Notes: generated from the letters alone by a model not told the origin. Shown: positions 45,373-54,538, counted from the stretch's first letter. The stretch is DNA of 64,000 nucleotides from Geminicoccaceae bacterium (GCA_028285265.1 JANQPX010000035.1:229203-293202); one strand, 5' to 3'. Numbers and translations are program-made.

Positions 45373-45414
45373 ACCGAGCCCACAAGCCGCGCCACGCTGA
45401 GCTGGGCTCTGGGT
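45373..45414 (-). promoter_or_regulatory. Intercistronic hairpin between glpT and glpP
   Basis: GAGCCCA (45376-45382) pairs with TGGGCTC (45403-45409), extended by ACC/GGT with a two-base bulge. It separates ATPase from permease genes and may set their message ratio. Confidence 0.4.
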
Positions 45415-45421
45415 CATCGGC

Positions 45422-46507
45422 TTAGGCCACCAACCGGTCGTCGGCATAAATCTTCGTCCAACGGGCCGGGAAGCCGACATAGGCTTGTTCCGACGGCACG
45501 GGTTGCTCTTCCGGTAGCTTGATCGCCAACGCCTCATCACCCAACGTTGCGCGCACGATCTTGTAATTGCCGAGATCTTCGACGGCCGTGATCTTAGCGG
45601 GCAGACTGCCGTCTTCCGGCTGGTCGAGAAGCTGGACAAACTCGGGACGGATACCGAGCTTCAATTGGCCGGTTGCATCTCGTGCGGCCCGCACGGTGTC
45701 ATGGGCTAGCGGAAGCGACATCCCACCGACTTGCGCCACACCGCCGTGAAGGTGGCAGTCGAGGAGATTCATACCGGGGCTTCCGATAAAGTAGCCGACG
45801 AACGTGTGAGCCGGATTCTCAAACAGCTCCTGCGGCGTGCCAAGTTGCACCACCTGGCCTTCGACCATCACGGCGACCTTGTCCGCCAAGGTCAGCGCCT
45901 CATTCTGGTCATGGGTGACATAGACCAAGGTCAGTGCAAATTCCTCATGGATTTCGCGCAGCTTACGCCTCAGCTGAAACTTAATCTGTGGATCGATCAC
46001 GGTCAGCGGCTCATCGAACAGGATGGCAGCAACGTCAGAACGCACCAGGCCTCGCCCTAGCGAGATCTTTTGTTTGGCATCAGCCGTCAGGCCGCGAGCA
46101 CGCTTTTTGAGATCGGGTGTGAGTTCCAGAAGGTCGGCAATTTCAGCAACGCGCTTTTGCACCGCGGCTTCGTCGATGTGGCGATTTCGAAGTGGAAACG
46201 CGAGATTATCGGCCACCGTCATGGTGTCGTAGATCACCGGGAACTGGAAGACCTGCGCAATATTGCGTTCCTGAGGCTCCAGTGCCGTCACGTCATTGCC
46301 GTCAAAGAGAACCTTGCCCTCCGATGGCGTGACGAGGCCAGAGATAATGTTTAGGAGCGTGGTCTTGCCGCAGCCGGAGGGGCCGAGAAGCGCATAGGCG
46401 CCGCCATCCTCCCAGACATGGTTCATCGTGCGAAGGGCATAGTCCTCAGCGCCCTTGGGATGGTCCATGTAGGAATGGGCGAGGTTTTCGAGGGTGATAC
46501 GTGCCAT
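45422..46507 (-). CDS. glpT: Glycerol ABC transporter ATP-binding protein
   Basis: A 361-residue ATPase. Walker A is GPSGCGKTTLLN, the signature reads QKISLGRGLVRSDVA in place of the classic LSGGQ, Walker B is AAILFDEPLTVID, and the switch is VYVTHDQNEAL. The C-terminal regulatory OB domain (from about 240) is of the MalK/UgpC type. Two different ATPases, GlpS and GlpT, are characteristic of this transporter, in contrast to single-ATPase sugar systems. Confidence 0.93.
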   Translation of the reverse strand: MARITLENLAHSYMDHPKGAEDYALRTMNHVWEDGGAYALLGPSGCGKTTLLNIISGLVTPSEGKVLFDGNDVTALEPQERNIAQVFQFPVIYDTMTVADNLAFPLRNRHIDEAAVQKRVAEIADLLELTPDLKKRARGLTADAKQKISLGRGLVRSDVAAILFDEPLTVIDPQIKFQLRRKLREIHEEFALTLVYVTHDQNEALTLADKVAVMVEGQVVQLGTPQELFENPAHTFVGYFIGSPGMNLLDCHLHGGVAQVGGMSLPLAHDTVRAARDATGQLKLGIRPEFVQLLDQPEDGSLPAKITAVEDLGNYKIVRATLGDEALAIKLPEEQPVPSEQAYVGFPARWTKIYADDRLVA

Positions 46508-46515
46508 GCGGTCCT

Positions 46516-47616
46516 CTATGCCACGTCGATCATGGCATCAGCCACGGGCGGCGATGCCTTGAGGGCGCCATCTTGGCCAAAGAGAAAGAGACGATCAGGG
46601 TTCAGATAGAGCTTGATCGGATCGCCGATACGGAGCGTATGCACCCCTTCCTCTTGGACGACCCAGTCGGTGCCGGCATGTTTGAGGTGAACAAACGTCT
46701 CCGAACCGCTGACCTCCGCGAGATCAGCGACGGCTTGAATCTCAACATCGTCCTCGGAGCGCCTCGACAGAGCAGCATGGTTGGCGCGAAAGCCAATCCG
46801 ATAGCCACCGTTTTCGATCGTCTTGAGATGACCAGGCAGAGGTCCTTCGATCCCATCCTCTAGGGTAAAGCGACCATCGGCAACGGTGCCGTTCGCGAGA
46901 TTCATCGGCGGCTCACTGAACACCTGCGTGACGCGAACGGATGCGGGATGATGGAATACCTCGAGCGTCGGGCCCGATTGCAGCACACGCCCCTGGTCGA
47001 CCACCACGGTATGACCGCCGAGCAATAATGCCTCTGCCGGTTCGGTGGTGGCATAGACGACGATCGATGACCCGCGCTGAAAGATCGACTTGAGTTCGTT
47101 CCGAAGTTCCTCTCTCAGCTTGTAGTCCAGATTGACCAGCGGTTCGTCGAGAAGGAGAAGGTCGGCCTCTTTGACCAGGGCGCGCGCAATGGCGACGCGC
47201 TGCTGCTGGCCGCCAGAAAGTTCCGCCGGCAAACGATCGAGCAGGTGGTCAATACGTAACAAAGAAGCGGTTTCTTTGACCTTTTGATCGATGTCGCTCT
47301 TCGCAAGACGTTTGATACGAAGGGGCGACGCGATGTTGTCGTAGACGCTGAAGGCGGGATAGTTGATGAACTGCTGATACACCATAGCGACGCTACGTTC
47401 GCGTACGCCGACATCGGTAATATCACGGTCATCGATGATGACGCGACCGCTGGTGGCTCGGTCGAGGCTCGCCATCAAGCGCATCAGTGATGTCTTGCCC
47501 GCCAGAGTGAGCCCAAACAGAACATAAAGATTCCCGGGCTCGAAGGTTAGGTCGATGTCCTGCAAATGGATCTCTGACCCGACGACCTTACTCACCTGAT
47601 CAAGCTTCAGGGTCAT
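46516..47616 (-). CDS. glpS: Glycerol ABC transporter ATP-binding protein
   Basis: A 366-residue ATPase. Walker A is FGLTLAGKTSLMRL, the signature ELSGGQQQRVAIARAL is canonical, and Walker B is LLLLDEPLVNLD. The switch histidine position reads VYATTEPAEAL, with T and no His where GlpT has THDQ. The OB domain follows. Its ATG overlaps the glpD stop in ATGA. With GlpT it forms a heterodimer in which one ATP site may be degenerate. Confidence 0.93.
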   Translation of the reverse strand: MTLKLDQVSKVVGSEIHLQDIDLTFEPGNLYVLFGLTLAGKTSLMRLMASLDRATSGRVIIDDRDITDVGVRERSVAMVYQQFINYPAFSVYDNIASPLRIKRLAKSDIDQKVKETASLLRIDHLLDRLPAELSGGQQQRVAIARALVKEADLLLLDEPLVNLDYKLREELRNELKSIFQRGSSIVVYATTEPAEALLLGGHTVVVDQGRVLQSGPTLEVFHHPASVRVTQVFSEPPMNLANGTVADGRFTLEDGIEGPLPGHLKTIENGGYRIGFRANHAALSRRSEDDVEIQAVADLAEVSGSETFVHLKHAGTDWVVQEEGVHTLRIGDPIKLYLNPDRLFLFGQDGALKASPPVADAMIDVA

Positions 47617-49133
47617 GCCGGCATATCCAGATCTGCGTTTCGGCCCAGCCATGCTCGAAGGCGTGCAGCGGTCTCATCGTCCACATGCAACCCCAGCTTG
47701 GAGCGCCGCCAAAGGATGTCGTCGTCGGTCAGGGCCCATTCGACCGACATCAAATAGCGAACCTCGGCTTCATAGAGGTCGCCGCCGAAATGCTCACCCA
47801 AATCGTCCAACGTCGCCGCCGTCCCGATCAACCGCTCCATCCTCGTCCCGTAAGCGCGAGCGTAGCGTTGCGCGAGGGTCTTAGGAAGCCAATTCCACTT
47901 CTCCTGTACGTTCTTTGCAAAGGCATCGAAATTCGCGTCATCGATATCGCCACCAGGAAGCGGCGCGCCGACGGTCCAGGCACCTTTCTCAAAGCCCATA
48001 ACCGGCTGAAGTTGTTCGAGGGCATGCTCCGCGAGTTTCCGATAGGTGGTGAGCTTCCCGCCGAAGATCGACAGCAGCGGTGCTTGGCCTTCGGACGCCT
48101 GCAGATCGAAGACGTAGTCTCGTGTGACGGCGGACGCATTGCCTTTAGCGTCATCGTAGAGGGGGCGGACGCCAGCATAACTCCAAACGATGTCCTTAGG
48201 CGTCACCGACGTTTCGAAATAGCGATTGACCGACCCTAAGAGATAGTCGATCTCCTCGTCGTCGATCTCGATCCCAGCGACATCGCCGTGCACTTCTTTG
48301 TCGGTCGTTCCGATGAGGGTGAATTCATGCTCATAAGGTATCGCGAAAATGATCCGCCCATCGGGGTTTTGCAGGATGTAGGGACTATCATGGTCAAACA
48401 GCTTCTTGACGACGACGTGGCTACCCTTGACCTGACGGACCTTGCTGTCCGTTTGGCGCTGGAGACGCTTTTCCAGAAAGTCCGACACCCAAGGACCCGC
48501 AGCATTCACCAGGGCCCGGGCCCTGATCTGGCGTACTGGAACGCCACGGTTTGACGCCAACGTTGCCTGCCAAAGCCCCCCATCATTGCGCGCCTCGGTA
48601 CAGCGGGTACGGGTGAGGATCTCGGCGCCCCGCTCGGCGGCATCCATCGCATTCAAAACGACCAGACGCGAATCTTCGACCCAGCAGTCTGCATAGGAGA
48701 AGGCCTTGACGACACCGGCCTTGAGCGGGGCCGCAGCCGGGTCGGTCTTCATGTCGATGGAACGCGAGCCCGGTAAGCGCTTTCGCCCACCGAGATGGTC
48801 ATAAAGAAACAGTCCCGTCCTGATCAGCCAAGCCGGACGCTGTTCCGGACTATGCGGGAGAATGAAGCGCAGCGGCCAAATAATATGAGGTGCTGCCTGG
48901 AGCAAGTTTTCCCGCTCAATCAAGGCTTCGCGCACCAACCGAAATTCGTAATATTCGAGATAACGAAGGCCGCCATGGATCAGCTTCGAGCTGGCTGACG
49001 ATGTGTGGCTGGCGAGGTCATCTTGCTCACAAAGCACAACCTTCAGGCCGCGACCGGCCGCATCGCGCGCAATGCCGACACCGTTAATGCCCCCGCCGAC
49101 AATCAAGAGATCAATGATCTCGCTGTCGCTCAC
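47613..49133 (-). CDS. glpD: FAD-dependent glycerol-3-phosphate dehydrogenase
   Basis: A 506-residue membrane-associated flavoenzyme oxidising glycerol-3-phosphate to dihydroxyacetone phosphate with electrons passed to quinone. The FAD-binding motif LLIVGGGINGVGIARDAAGR begins at about residue 8, followed by SSASSKLIHGGLRYLE and, later, RPLYDDAKGNAS; GGKLTTYRKLAEHAL closes the FAD domain. The GTG at 49133 follows GAGGGG and matches the family start; the longer frame to 49469 runs through the operator region and glpR and is rejected. No glycerol kinase is seen in the window. Confidence 0.94.
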   Translation of the reverse strand: MSDSEIIDLLIVGGGINGVGIARDAAGRGLKVVLCEQDDLASHTSSASSKLIHGGLRYLEYYEFRLVREALIERENLLQAAPHIIWPLRFILPHSPEQRPAWLIRTGLFLYDHLGGRKRLPGSRSIDMKTDPAAAPLKAGVVKAFSYADCWVEDSRLVVLNAMDAAERGAEILTRTRCTEARNDGGLWQATLASNRGVPVRQIRARALVNAAGPWVSDFLEKRLQRQTDSKVRQVKGSHVVVKKLFDHDSPYILQNPDGRIIFAIPYEHEFTLIGTTDKEVHGDVAGIEIDDEEIDYLLGSVNRYFETSVTPKDIVWSYAGVRPLYDDAKGNASAVTRDYVFDLQASEGQAPLLSIFGGKLTTYRKLAEHALEQLQPVMGFEKGAWTVGAPLPGGDIDDANFDAFAKNVQEKWNWLPKTLAQRYARAYGTRMERLIGTAATLDDLGEHFGGDLYEAEVRYLMSVEWALTDDDILWRRSKLGLHVDDETAARLRAWLGRNADLDMPA

Positions 49134-49189
49134 CTGCCAAGCCCCTCTGCGTGAACCTTGATGATTCTCGATCTTCACGATGCTTGATG

Positions 49190-49240
49190 TTCGTTTTGTT
49201 CGCAAGCGAAAATATTTTGTTTTCGATTTTTTCGTTTTAG
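49190..49240. promoter_or_regulatory. Candidate GlpR operators between glpD and glpR
   Basis: This AT-rich stretch has repeated TTTTCGWTTTT elements at 49220-49230 and 49229-49238, a related TTCGTTTTGTTCGC at 49190-49203, and CGAAAA (49207-49212) inverted to TTTTCG (49220-49225) with a seven-base spacer. Similar T/C-G-rich repeats are bound by DeoR/GlpR repressors. It lies between the divergent glpD and glpR starts. Confidence 0.6.
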
Positions 49241-49281
49241 CGTAGTGATGGCTGGATACGGTGGGTACGACAGGAACGCTG

Positions 49282-50049
49282 ATGGCAGTTGGCACGGCAA
49301 GGCGCGGCGACATCGTCGAGACGGCGAGACAGGACGGCTTTGTCTCGATCGAAGCTCTCGCAGAGAAGTATGGCGTCACACCCCAAACCATCCGTCGGGA
49401 CATCAATGAACTTTGCGAACAGGGGATTCTCGAACGCCTCCACGGCGGCGCCAGATTGCCGTCGAGCACGGAGAATCTCGCCTATCTCGAACGGCAAGTG
49501 CTGTTTTCGGATGAAAAGCAGCGGATCGCAAAACTGGTGGCCGAGCATGTACCCCATCAAGCATCGCTCTTCATCAATATCGGCACGACCAACGAGGCGA
49601 TCGCCGAGGCGTTGCTCAACCACCGCGGCCTATCGATCATTACCAATAATCTCAACGTGGCCTCGATCCTGGCCATCAATCCCGACTTTCGCGTGATCAT
49701 CGCTGGTGGTCAGGTTCGCCATCACGACCGCGGTATCGTGGGCGAGGCAACGCTCGACCTGATCAGACAATTTAAAGTTGATATCGGCATCATCGGCATC
49801 AGCGCAATCGAGGAAGACGGCGCCCTTCTCGACTTCGACTATCGCGAGGTGCGCGTTGCCCAAGCCATTCTCGAAAACTCCCGCAACGTGTTTCTCGCTG
49901 CCGACCACAGCAAATTTGGTCGAAGTGCTATGGCTAGACTTGGGTCGATCGAGCAGGTGGACGCCTTCTTCACGGACCGAGCGCTCCCTCAAGCGATCGC
50001 TGACAGGCTGGCTGGTGCCAAGATCGACGTCTATGTCGCGGATCGATGA
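49282..50049 (+). CDS. glpR: DeoR-family glycerol-3-phosphate regulator
   Basis: A 255-residue repressor. The DeoR helix-turn-helix is at about residues 6-56 (VSIEALAEKYGVTPQTIRRD and NELCEQGILERLHGGA). The sensor domain of the GlpR type has FINIGTTNEAIAEAL, TNNLNVASIL, and DIGIIGISAIEEDGALLDFD. Glycerol-3-phosphate is the usual inducer. An AGGAA six bases before ATG 49282 is preferred over GTG 49261. It is divergent from the operon it probably controls. Confidence 0.92.
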   Translation: MAVGTARRGDIVETARQDGFVSIEALAEKYGVTPQTIRRDINELCEQGILERLHGGARLPSSTENLAYLERQVLFSDEKQRIAKLVAEHVPHQASLFINIGTTNEAIAEALLNHRGLSIITNNLNVASILAINPDFRVIIAGGQVRHHDRGIVGEATLDLIRQFKVDIGIIGISAIEEDGALLDFDYREVRVAQAILENSRNVFLAADHSKFGRSAMARLGSIEQVDAFFTDRALPQAIADRLAGAKIDVYVADR

Positions 50050-50080
50050 ACCTTGCGGAATGCGCATAGGAGCATCACCT

Positions 50081-50107
50081 AAAAACCTGCGACAATGCTA
50101 GGTTTTT
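50081..50107 (+). terminator. Intrinsic terminator after glpR
   Basis: AAAAACCT (50081-50088) pairs with AGGTTTTT (50100-50107) around an eleven-base loop, ending in a T-run. It lies 31 bases after the glpR stop. Confidence 0.7.
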
Positions 50108-50217
50108 GATCGAGGGCTTGTGCCCTTTCCAGAGGGATCCAAACCGTGTAGGGGTGACGGTCGTGCTTGTTTCCCGGCAAGACCAGCCTGCTGGAAAAAA
50201 GGTGAAGGAAGGAAGCG

Positions 50218-51243
50218 TTGAACGATATCATTCAGACCGACATGATCGTTATCGGGGCAGGCCCGGTCGGTCTCTTTGCAGTGTTCGAAGCTGGACTGCT
50301 CAATATGAGCTGCCATCTCATCGACAATCTCGACAAGGTCGGCGGACAATGTGCCGAGCTTTATCCGGATAAACCCATCTACGATATCCCGGCCGTGCCC
50401 CATTGCACTGGCCAACAGTTGACCGACCTGCTCATGCAGCAGATCGAGCCCTTCAATCCGACCTTTCACTTGAACCAACAGGCGGACGCTGTCGAGCGCA
50501 CCAACGACGGGAAATGGCGCCTGACCACCAGCATCGGGACGGTTCTTGAGGCCCCCGCTGTCGTCATCGCTGCGGGCGCTGGCAGCTTTGTTCCGAGGCG
50601 CCTGCCCCTCCCCGGTGCCGCAGAGCGAGAGGACCAATCTCTTCATTACGCTGTTCGGCGCATGGAGGATTTTCGCGGCAAGTCTATCCTGATCGCCGGC
50701 GGCGGTGACAGCGCGCTTGATTGGACACTCAATCTTCAACCGCTCGCCGAACGCGTGGCCCTGGTCCACCGTCGCGATGAGTTCCGTGCGGCTCCCGATT
50801 CGGTTGCCAAGATGCGCGAACTTGTGGCGGCCGGCAAAATGACGCTGCATATCGGTCAGGTGACCGAGCTGCAAGGCACCGCCCCCGATCTGGACGGCGC
50901 CCTGATCAAAAGCCCGGATGGCGAAACCGTCGTGCCGTGCGATACCTTGCTCGCCTTCTACGGCCTTAAAATGGAGCTCGGTCCGATCGCAGATTGGGGA
51001 CTCAATCTCGAGAAGAATTTGATTGAAGTCGACACCGAGACCTTCGAGACAAATGTTGATGGTATCTTCGCGATCGGCGACATCATTACCTATCCTGGAA
51101 AGCTCAAGCTCATACTTTCAGGCTTCCACGAAGCAGCGTTGATGTGCCAAAAGGCGTTCAAGTACTGTTACCCCGATGACAAGCTGGTGTTCCGATACAC
51201 CACATCGAGTACCGATCTGCAAAAGAAACTGGGTGTTGCCTAA
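50218..51243 (+). CDS. Ferredoxin-NADP reductase, thioredoxin-reductase-like type
   Basis: A 341-residue flavoprotein. The FAD motif is MIVIGAGPVGLFAVFEAG, the NADPH motif ILIAGGGDSALDW, and FAIGDIITYPGKLKLILSGF closes the FAD site. The CxxC redox motif of true thioredoxin reductases is absent, as in YumC-type ferredoxin reductases. The TTG start is preceded by AAGGAAGG. It overlaps the ferredoxin gene by one base (TAATG), so the two proteins are almost certainly partners. Confidence 0.93.
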   Translation: MNDIIQTDMIVIGAGPVGLFAVFEAGLLNMSCHLIDNLDKVGGQCAELYPDKPIYDIPAVPHCTGQQLTDLLMQQIEPFNPTFHLNQQADAVERTNDGKWRLTTSIGTVLEAPAVVIAAGAGSFVPRRLPLPGAAEREDQSLHYAVRRMEDFRGKSILIAGGGDSALDWTLNLQPLAERVALVHRRDEFRAAPDSVAKMRELVAAGKMTLHIGQVTELQGTAPDLDGALIKSPDGETVVPCDTLLAFYGLKMELGPIADWGLNLEKNLIEVDTETFETNVDGIFAIGDIITYPGKLKLILSGFHEAALMCQKAFKYCYPDDKLVFRYTTSSTDLQKKLGVA

Positions 51244-51557
51244 TGGCGAAGATACACGTCACTGATCGCGAAGGTCAGAACCACGAGCTCGAAGCGACCA
51301 AGGGCTGGTCGGTTATGGAGATCATTCGCGAAAACGACCTTCCGATCGAAGCGGCTTGTGGTGGTTGCTGTGCTTGCGCCACCTGTCACGTCTATGTTGA
51401 TGAGGCCTGGTTGTCGAAGCTCAAGGCGGCGGACGATGAGGAAGATCGCATGCTCGATGAGGCCTATCAGGTGCAGGAGAATTCACGATTAAGCTGCCAG
51501 ATCTCCTTTTCTGAAGACTTGGACGGACTCAAGGTAACGCTCGCTCCCGAGTTCTGA
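51243..51557 (+). CDS. fdx: [2Fe-2S] ferredoxin, adrenodoxin-type
   Basis: A 104-residue ferredoxin with ligands in CGGCCACATC (positions spaced C-x5-C-x2-C) and a fourth cysteine in RLSCQISF near residue 88; an extra cysteine lies inside the loop. The DEEDRMLDEA helix is the usual partner-binding surface. Adrenodoxin-type ferredoxins serve in Fe-S assembly or feed monooxygenases. It forms a pair with the reductase upstream; no P450 or isc genes are near. Confidence 0.93.
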   Translation: MAKIHVTDREGQNHELEATKGWSVMEIIRENDLPIEAACGGCCACATCHVYVDEAWLSKLKAADDEEDRMLDEAYQVQENSRLSCQISFSEDLDGLKVTLAPEF

Positions 51558-51721
51558 TGATACGATCGCGCTGTTAACCCGCGGGCGACATCCGTTGCGC
51601 GATGGCAGCGTGCCGTCATCTCCCACCTTGCCACATCCTGGTCTTGGCAAGAGTGAGTCTGCTTAAAACGGGCCGTTCTCGCGCGTGACGATTGTTCCCC
51701 AGCCGTCTCGGTCGGGGACGA

Positions 51722-52135
51722 TCATTGTCGGCTGCGGTGGCGAGATATGACCAACTCCTCGATGGTCTTCTGTTCCTTAAGCGCGGCCTCAGCAGCGGCC
51801 TTTTCTGCGCGGCGTTCTGCCAGCCTCGCATAGCGCTTTTCCTCAACACGCTGCTGTCTCACACGTTCAAGTTGCAGCTCGAAGGCCTGTTGCAGCGCCT
51901 GGACACGCTGTTCCAGATCATAGATGCGAGCCCTGCTCGCTTGGAGATAGGCAGGGAGCGTTGCGCCCGATGTCTTGACGTCAAGCGATGCACCGGCTTC
52001 CTGTTCCATCGCGTGATGAGCGGTTTGGATTTCGGCCTTGAGGTCTTCGATCTCATTGCCAATGGCAACAAGCGCCTGACGCTCTTGATCGACGGCCTGC
52101 TTGGCTAAGCGTTGCAGGACCGCGAGCGACTTCAA
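51722..52135 (-). CDS. fliJ: FliJ-like flagellar export chaperone
   Basis: A 137-residue, almost wholly helical coiled-coil protein, rich in Gln, Glu, Arg and Ala, starting KSLAVLQRLAKQAVDQERQAL. FliJ is the gamma-like stalk inside the FliI hexamer of the flagellar export gate. Its place right after fliI gives the assignment, since sequence similarity in the family is low. The start is uncertain: TTG 52135 gives a normal FliJ beginning but has a weak ribosome site; the frame is open to 52216. Confidence 0.75.
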   Translation of the reverse strand: MKSLAVLQRLAKQAVDQERQALVAIGNEIEDLKAEIQTAHHAMEQEAGASLDVKTSGATLPAYLQASRARIYDLEQRVQALQQAFELQLERVRQQRVEEKRYARLAERRAEKAAAEAALKEQKTIEELVISRHRSRQ

Positions 52136-52169
52136 AGACGACGTCCGCAGATCATCGCTACCAGCCCGG

Positions 52170-53576
52170 TCAAGTGACCGCTCCAGCCGCCTGCAAGGCC
52201 TGCGCCAACAATGCAAAATCGCCAGCGATCTGGCTGCGTTCCCGTTCGTCTTGCTTCATCAGCGTTTCGAGTTCGGGGCGTAGCGCAACGGCGCGATCGG
52301 TCAGTGGATCCGTGCCGGGCCGGTAGGCGCCTAACTGGATCAGCTCGGCTGCGTCCTCATAAACGCGAAGCAAATGCCGCGCTTCGTCGACCAACGGCCG
52401 CTCGTCCACCGCATAGCATCCTGGCGCCGTCCGGGAGAGAGATTTCAAGACATCGATGGCTGGAAACCGCCCTTGCTCAGCAATCCGGCGATCTAACACA
52501 ATGTGCCCATCCAGAATGCCGCGCACGGCATCAGCGATCGGATCATTGAGATCATCCCCCTCTACGAGAACCGTAAAGAGCCCGGTGATGCTGCCCTCGC
52601 TAGCCCCGGGCCCCGCACGTTCCAATAGCTTCGGCAGCTCGGCAAAGACACTGGGTGGATAGCCCTTGGAGGTCGGCGGTTCGCCCGCCGACAGATAAAT
52701 CTCACGAAGCGCCATCGCATAGCGTGTGACACTATCGAGCAAACAGAGGACGGAGAGCCCCTGATCACGCAAGGCCTCGGCGACGGCCATGGTGGTCTGG
52801 GCGGCACGCCGGCGCTGCATTGCCGGCATATCCGAGGTCGCAACCACGACGATGCTACGATCTCGTGCCTCTGGTCCAAGCCCCCCTTCGAGAAAGCTGT
52901 GCAGTTCGCGTCCACGCTCGCCGATCAAACCAAGCACCAGAGCATCGGCGCCGCTATGTTGAGCAAGCATCGACAACAGCGTGGTCTTGCCAACGCCGGT
53001 ACCAGCAAAGATCCCAAGGCGCTGCCCCCGTCGGCAAGGCGTAAACAGATTGAGCGCGCGCACGCCCAGGTCCAAACGTTCACCGAGATCAACGCGTTTG
53101 TGGGCAGCGATGGCGCGGGCCTGTAACGGGTAGTCTTTAGGACCCTCCCGGAGCGGTGGCCCCTTGTCCAACGGACATCCGAGCGGATCAAGAACACGCC
53201 CGAGCCAGTCGAGACCAGGGCGAATAGCCGTGCAGGACCGTGAACGGCGGACAGTCGCTCCCAGACTGATGCCATCAAGCTCCTCGAAGGGCAGAAGGAC
53301 GGCACCGTCTTCAGAAAGAGCCATGACTTCCGCAAGGAGCTGGTTCTCTCCCTTGGCACTCCCACCCGGCGACCCTGCCCCTTGTCGCTCCACGGTACAG
53401 ATATCGCCAATGCAGAGGAAATGATGAAGCCCGCGACAGATCAATCGCGTTCCCTGGCAGGCACTCACTTCACCGCGAAGCTCGTAGCGCTCGAGCCGCG
53501 TCAGCTCCGCTTCCAAACTGCCAAGCTTATGCTCAAACGCGTTCAGCCGGTCGGCTGCTAAAGCCGCATCAGGCAA
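52170..53576 (-). CDS. fliI: Flagellar export ATPase FliI
   Basis: A 468-residue ATPase of the FliI/YscN family, powering type III export of flagellar subunits. Walker A is GIFAGTGVGKTTLLSM; GLIGERGRELHSFLEGGLG and LLDSVTRYAMALREI are diagnostic, as is EGSITGLFTVLVEGDD. The TTG start follows AAGGGAT by eight bases. It is divergent from ctrA and shares a promoter region with a CtrA box. A virulence-type YscN is unlikely as no other type III genes are seen. Confidence 0.92.
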   Translation of the reverse strand: MPDAALAADRLNAFEHKLGSLEAELTRLERYELRGEVSACQGTRLICRGLHHFLCIGDICTVERQGAGSPGGSAKGENQLLAEVMALSEDGAVLLPFEELDGISLGATVRRSRSCTAIRPGLDWLGRVLDPLGCPLDKGPPLREGPKDYPLQARAIAAHKRVDLGERLDLGVRALNLFTPCRRGQRLGIFAGTGVGKTTLLSMLAQHSGADALVLGLIGERGRELHSFLEGGLGPEARDRSIVVVATSDMPAMQRRRAAQTTMAVAEALRDQGLSVLCLLDSVTRYAMALREIYLSAGEPPTSKGYPPSVFAELPKLLERAGPGASEGSITGLFTVLVEGDDLNDPIADAVRGILDGHIVLDRRIAEQGRFPAIDVLKSLSRTAPGCYAVDERPLVDEARHLLRVYEDAAELIQLGAYRPGTDPLTDRAVALRPELETLMKQDERERSQIAGDFALLAQALQAAGAVT

Positions 53577-53687
53577 TGACCGATCCCTTATAGCTTGGTG
53601 TCAATGCAATTGAGAGCCCCACGTTCATCTGTGCTTCCGCCAGTCTTCGATATTGAGGTTGATAATCTCTAAAAAAATACAACCGAG

Positions 53688-53702
53688 TTAACACTGTCTT
53701 AA
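53688..53702. promoter_or_regulatory. CtrA-binding box
   Basis: TTAACACTGTCTTAA is a perfect TTAA-N7-TTAA match to the CtrA consensus, 65 bases before the ctrA ATG and 111 bases before the fliI start. It could mediate ctrA autoregulation and control of fliI-fliJ. Confidence 0.75.
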
Positions 53703-53767
53703 GAAACTTCATCTTAAGGTTAGCTCATCGAAAGTTTCCATTTTTGAACTAAAGAGGTGTGAAGGCG

Positions 53768-54538
53768 ATGCGGGCTCTAGTGGTTGAAGACGATCCAGTT
53801 TCAGCAAAACTGATCGATACAGCACTTCGTGGTGAGGGAATCATCGCGGAAATGGCAGCCTGCGGCGAAGATGCCATCGATCTCGCCAAGCACTACGATT
53901 TCGACATTATGGTGCTCGATCTACGACTGCCCGATATCGAAGGCTTCGAGGTCGTGCGTCGCATTCGGGCAGCCAAGGTGCGGACACCGGTGCTCATCCT
54001 TTCCGGCAAGAATGAGATCGACGACAAGGTGCGTGGCCTCAGCACCGGCGCCGACGACTACCTCACCAAACCGTTCCATAAGAGCGAGCTGGTTGCTCGG
54101 ATCCATGCGATCGTACGGCGATCGAAGGGACATTCAGAGTCCGTGATTAAAACCGGCAAGCTCGTCGTCAACCTCGACACCAGGTCGATTGAGGTTGATG
54201 GACGCCGTCTCCATGTCACGGGCAAGGAATACAGCATCTTGGAGCTCCTTTCACTGCGGAAAGGCACCACGCTCACGAAAGAAATGTTCCTCGACCATCT
54301 CTATGGCGGCATCGATGAACCCGAGCTCAAAATTATCGATGTGTTCATTTGCAAACTCAGGAAGAAGATCGCTGTTGCGACCGGCCAGCATCACTACATC
54401 GAAACTGTCTGGGGTCGTGGTTATGTCTTGAAAGATCCTGACGAGGCAGCAGCACCGGTCACCGAATCCCTGTCCGCTGCCGATGACAGTGCGTCGGCGA
54501 CCGAGGCGACCTTGGGTCAACGAGCTGCCGTCGCCTGA
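53768..54538 (+). CDS. ctrA: Cell-cycle response regulator CtrA
   Basis: A 256-residue OmpR-type regulator. The receiver domain has VVEDDPVSAKLI, the phospho-acceptor Asp in MVLDLRLPDIEGFE and the lysine in DDYLTKPFHKSEL. The winged-helix domain (about 125-225) carries the CtrA-typical VTGKEYSILELLSLRKGT and DVFICKLRKKI. The C-terminal tail is Ala/Ser-rich and longer than in Caulobacter. ATG 53768 gives the expected MRALVVEDD start. In Rhodospirillales CtrA mainly controls motility genes, in line with divergent fliI. Confidence 0.93.
   Translation: MRALVVEDDPVSAKLIDTALRGEGIIAEMAACGEDAIDLAKHYDFDIMVLDLRLPDIEGFEVVRRIRAAKVRTPVLILSGKNEIDDKVRGLSTGADDYLTKPFHKSELVARIHAIVRRSKGHSESVIKTGKLVVNLDTRSIEVDGRRLHVTGKEYSILELLSLRKGTTLTKEMFLDHLYGGIDEPELKIIDVFICKLRKKIAVATGQHHYIETVWGRGYVLKDPDEAAAPVTESLSAADDSASATEATLGQRAAVA

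Noticed and set aside
49134..49469. N-terminal extension of glpD by about 112 residues
   Set aside because: It runs through the operator region and antisense to glpR; the GTG at 49133 with GAGGGG gives the normal family start.
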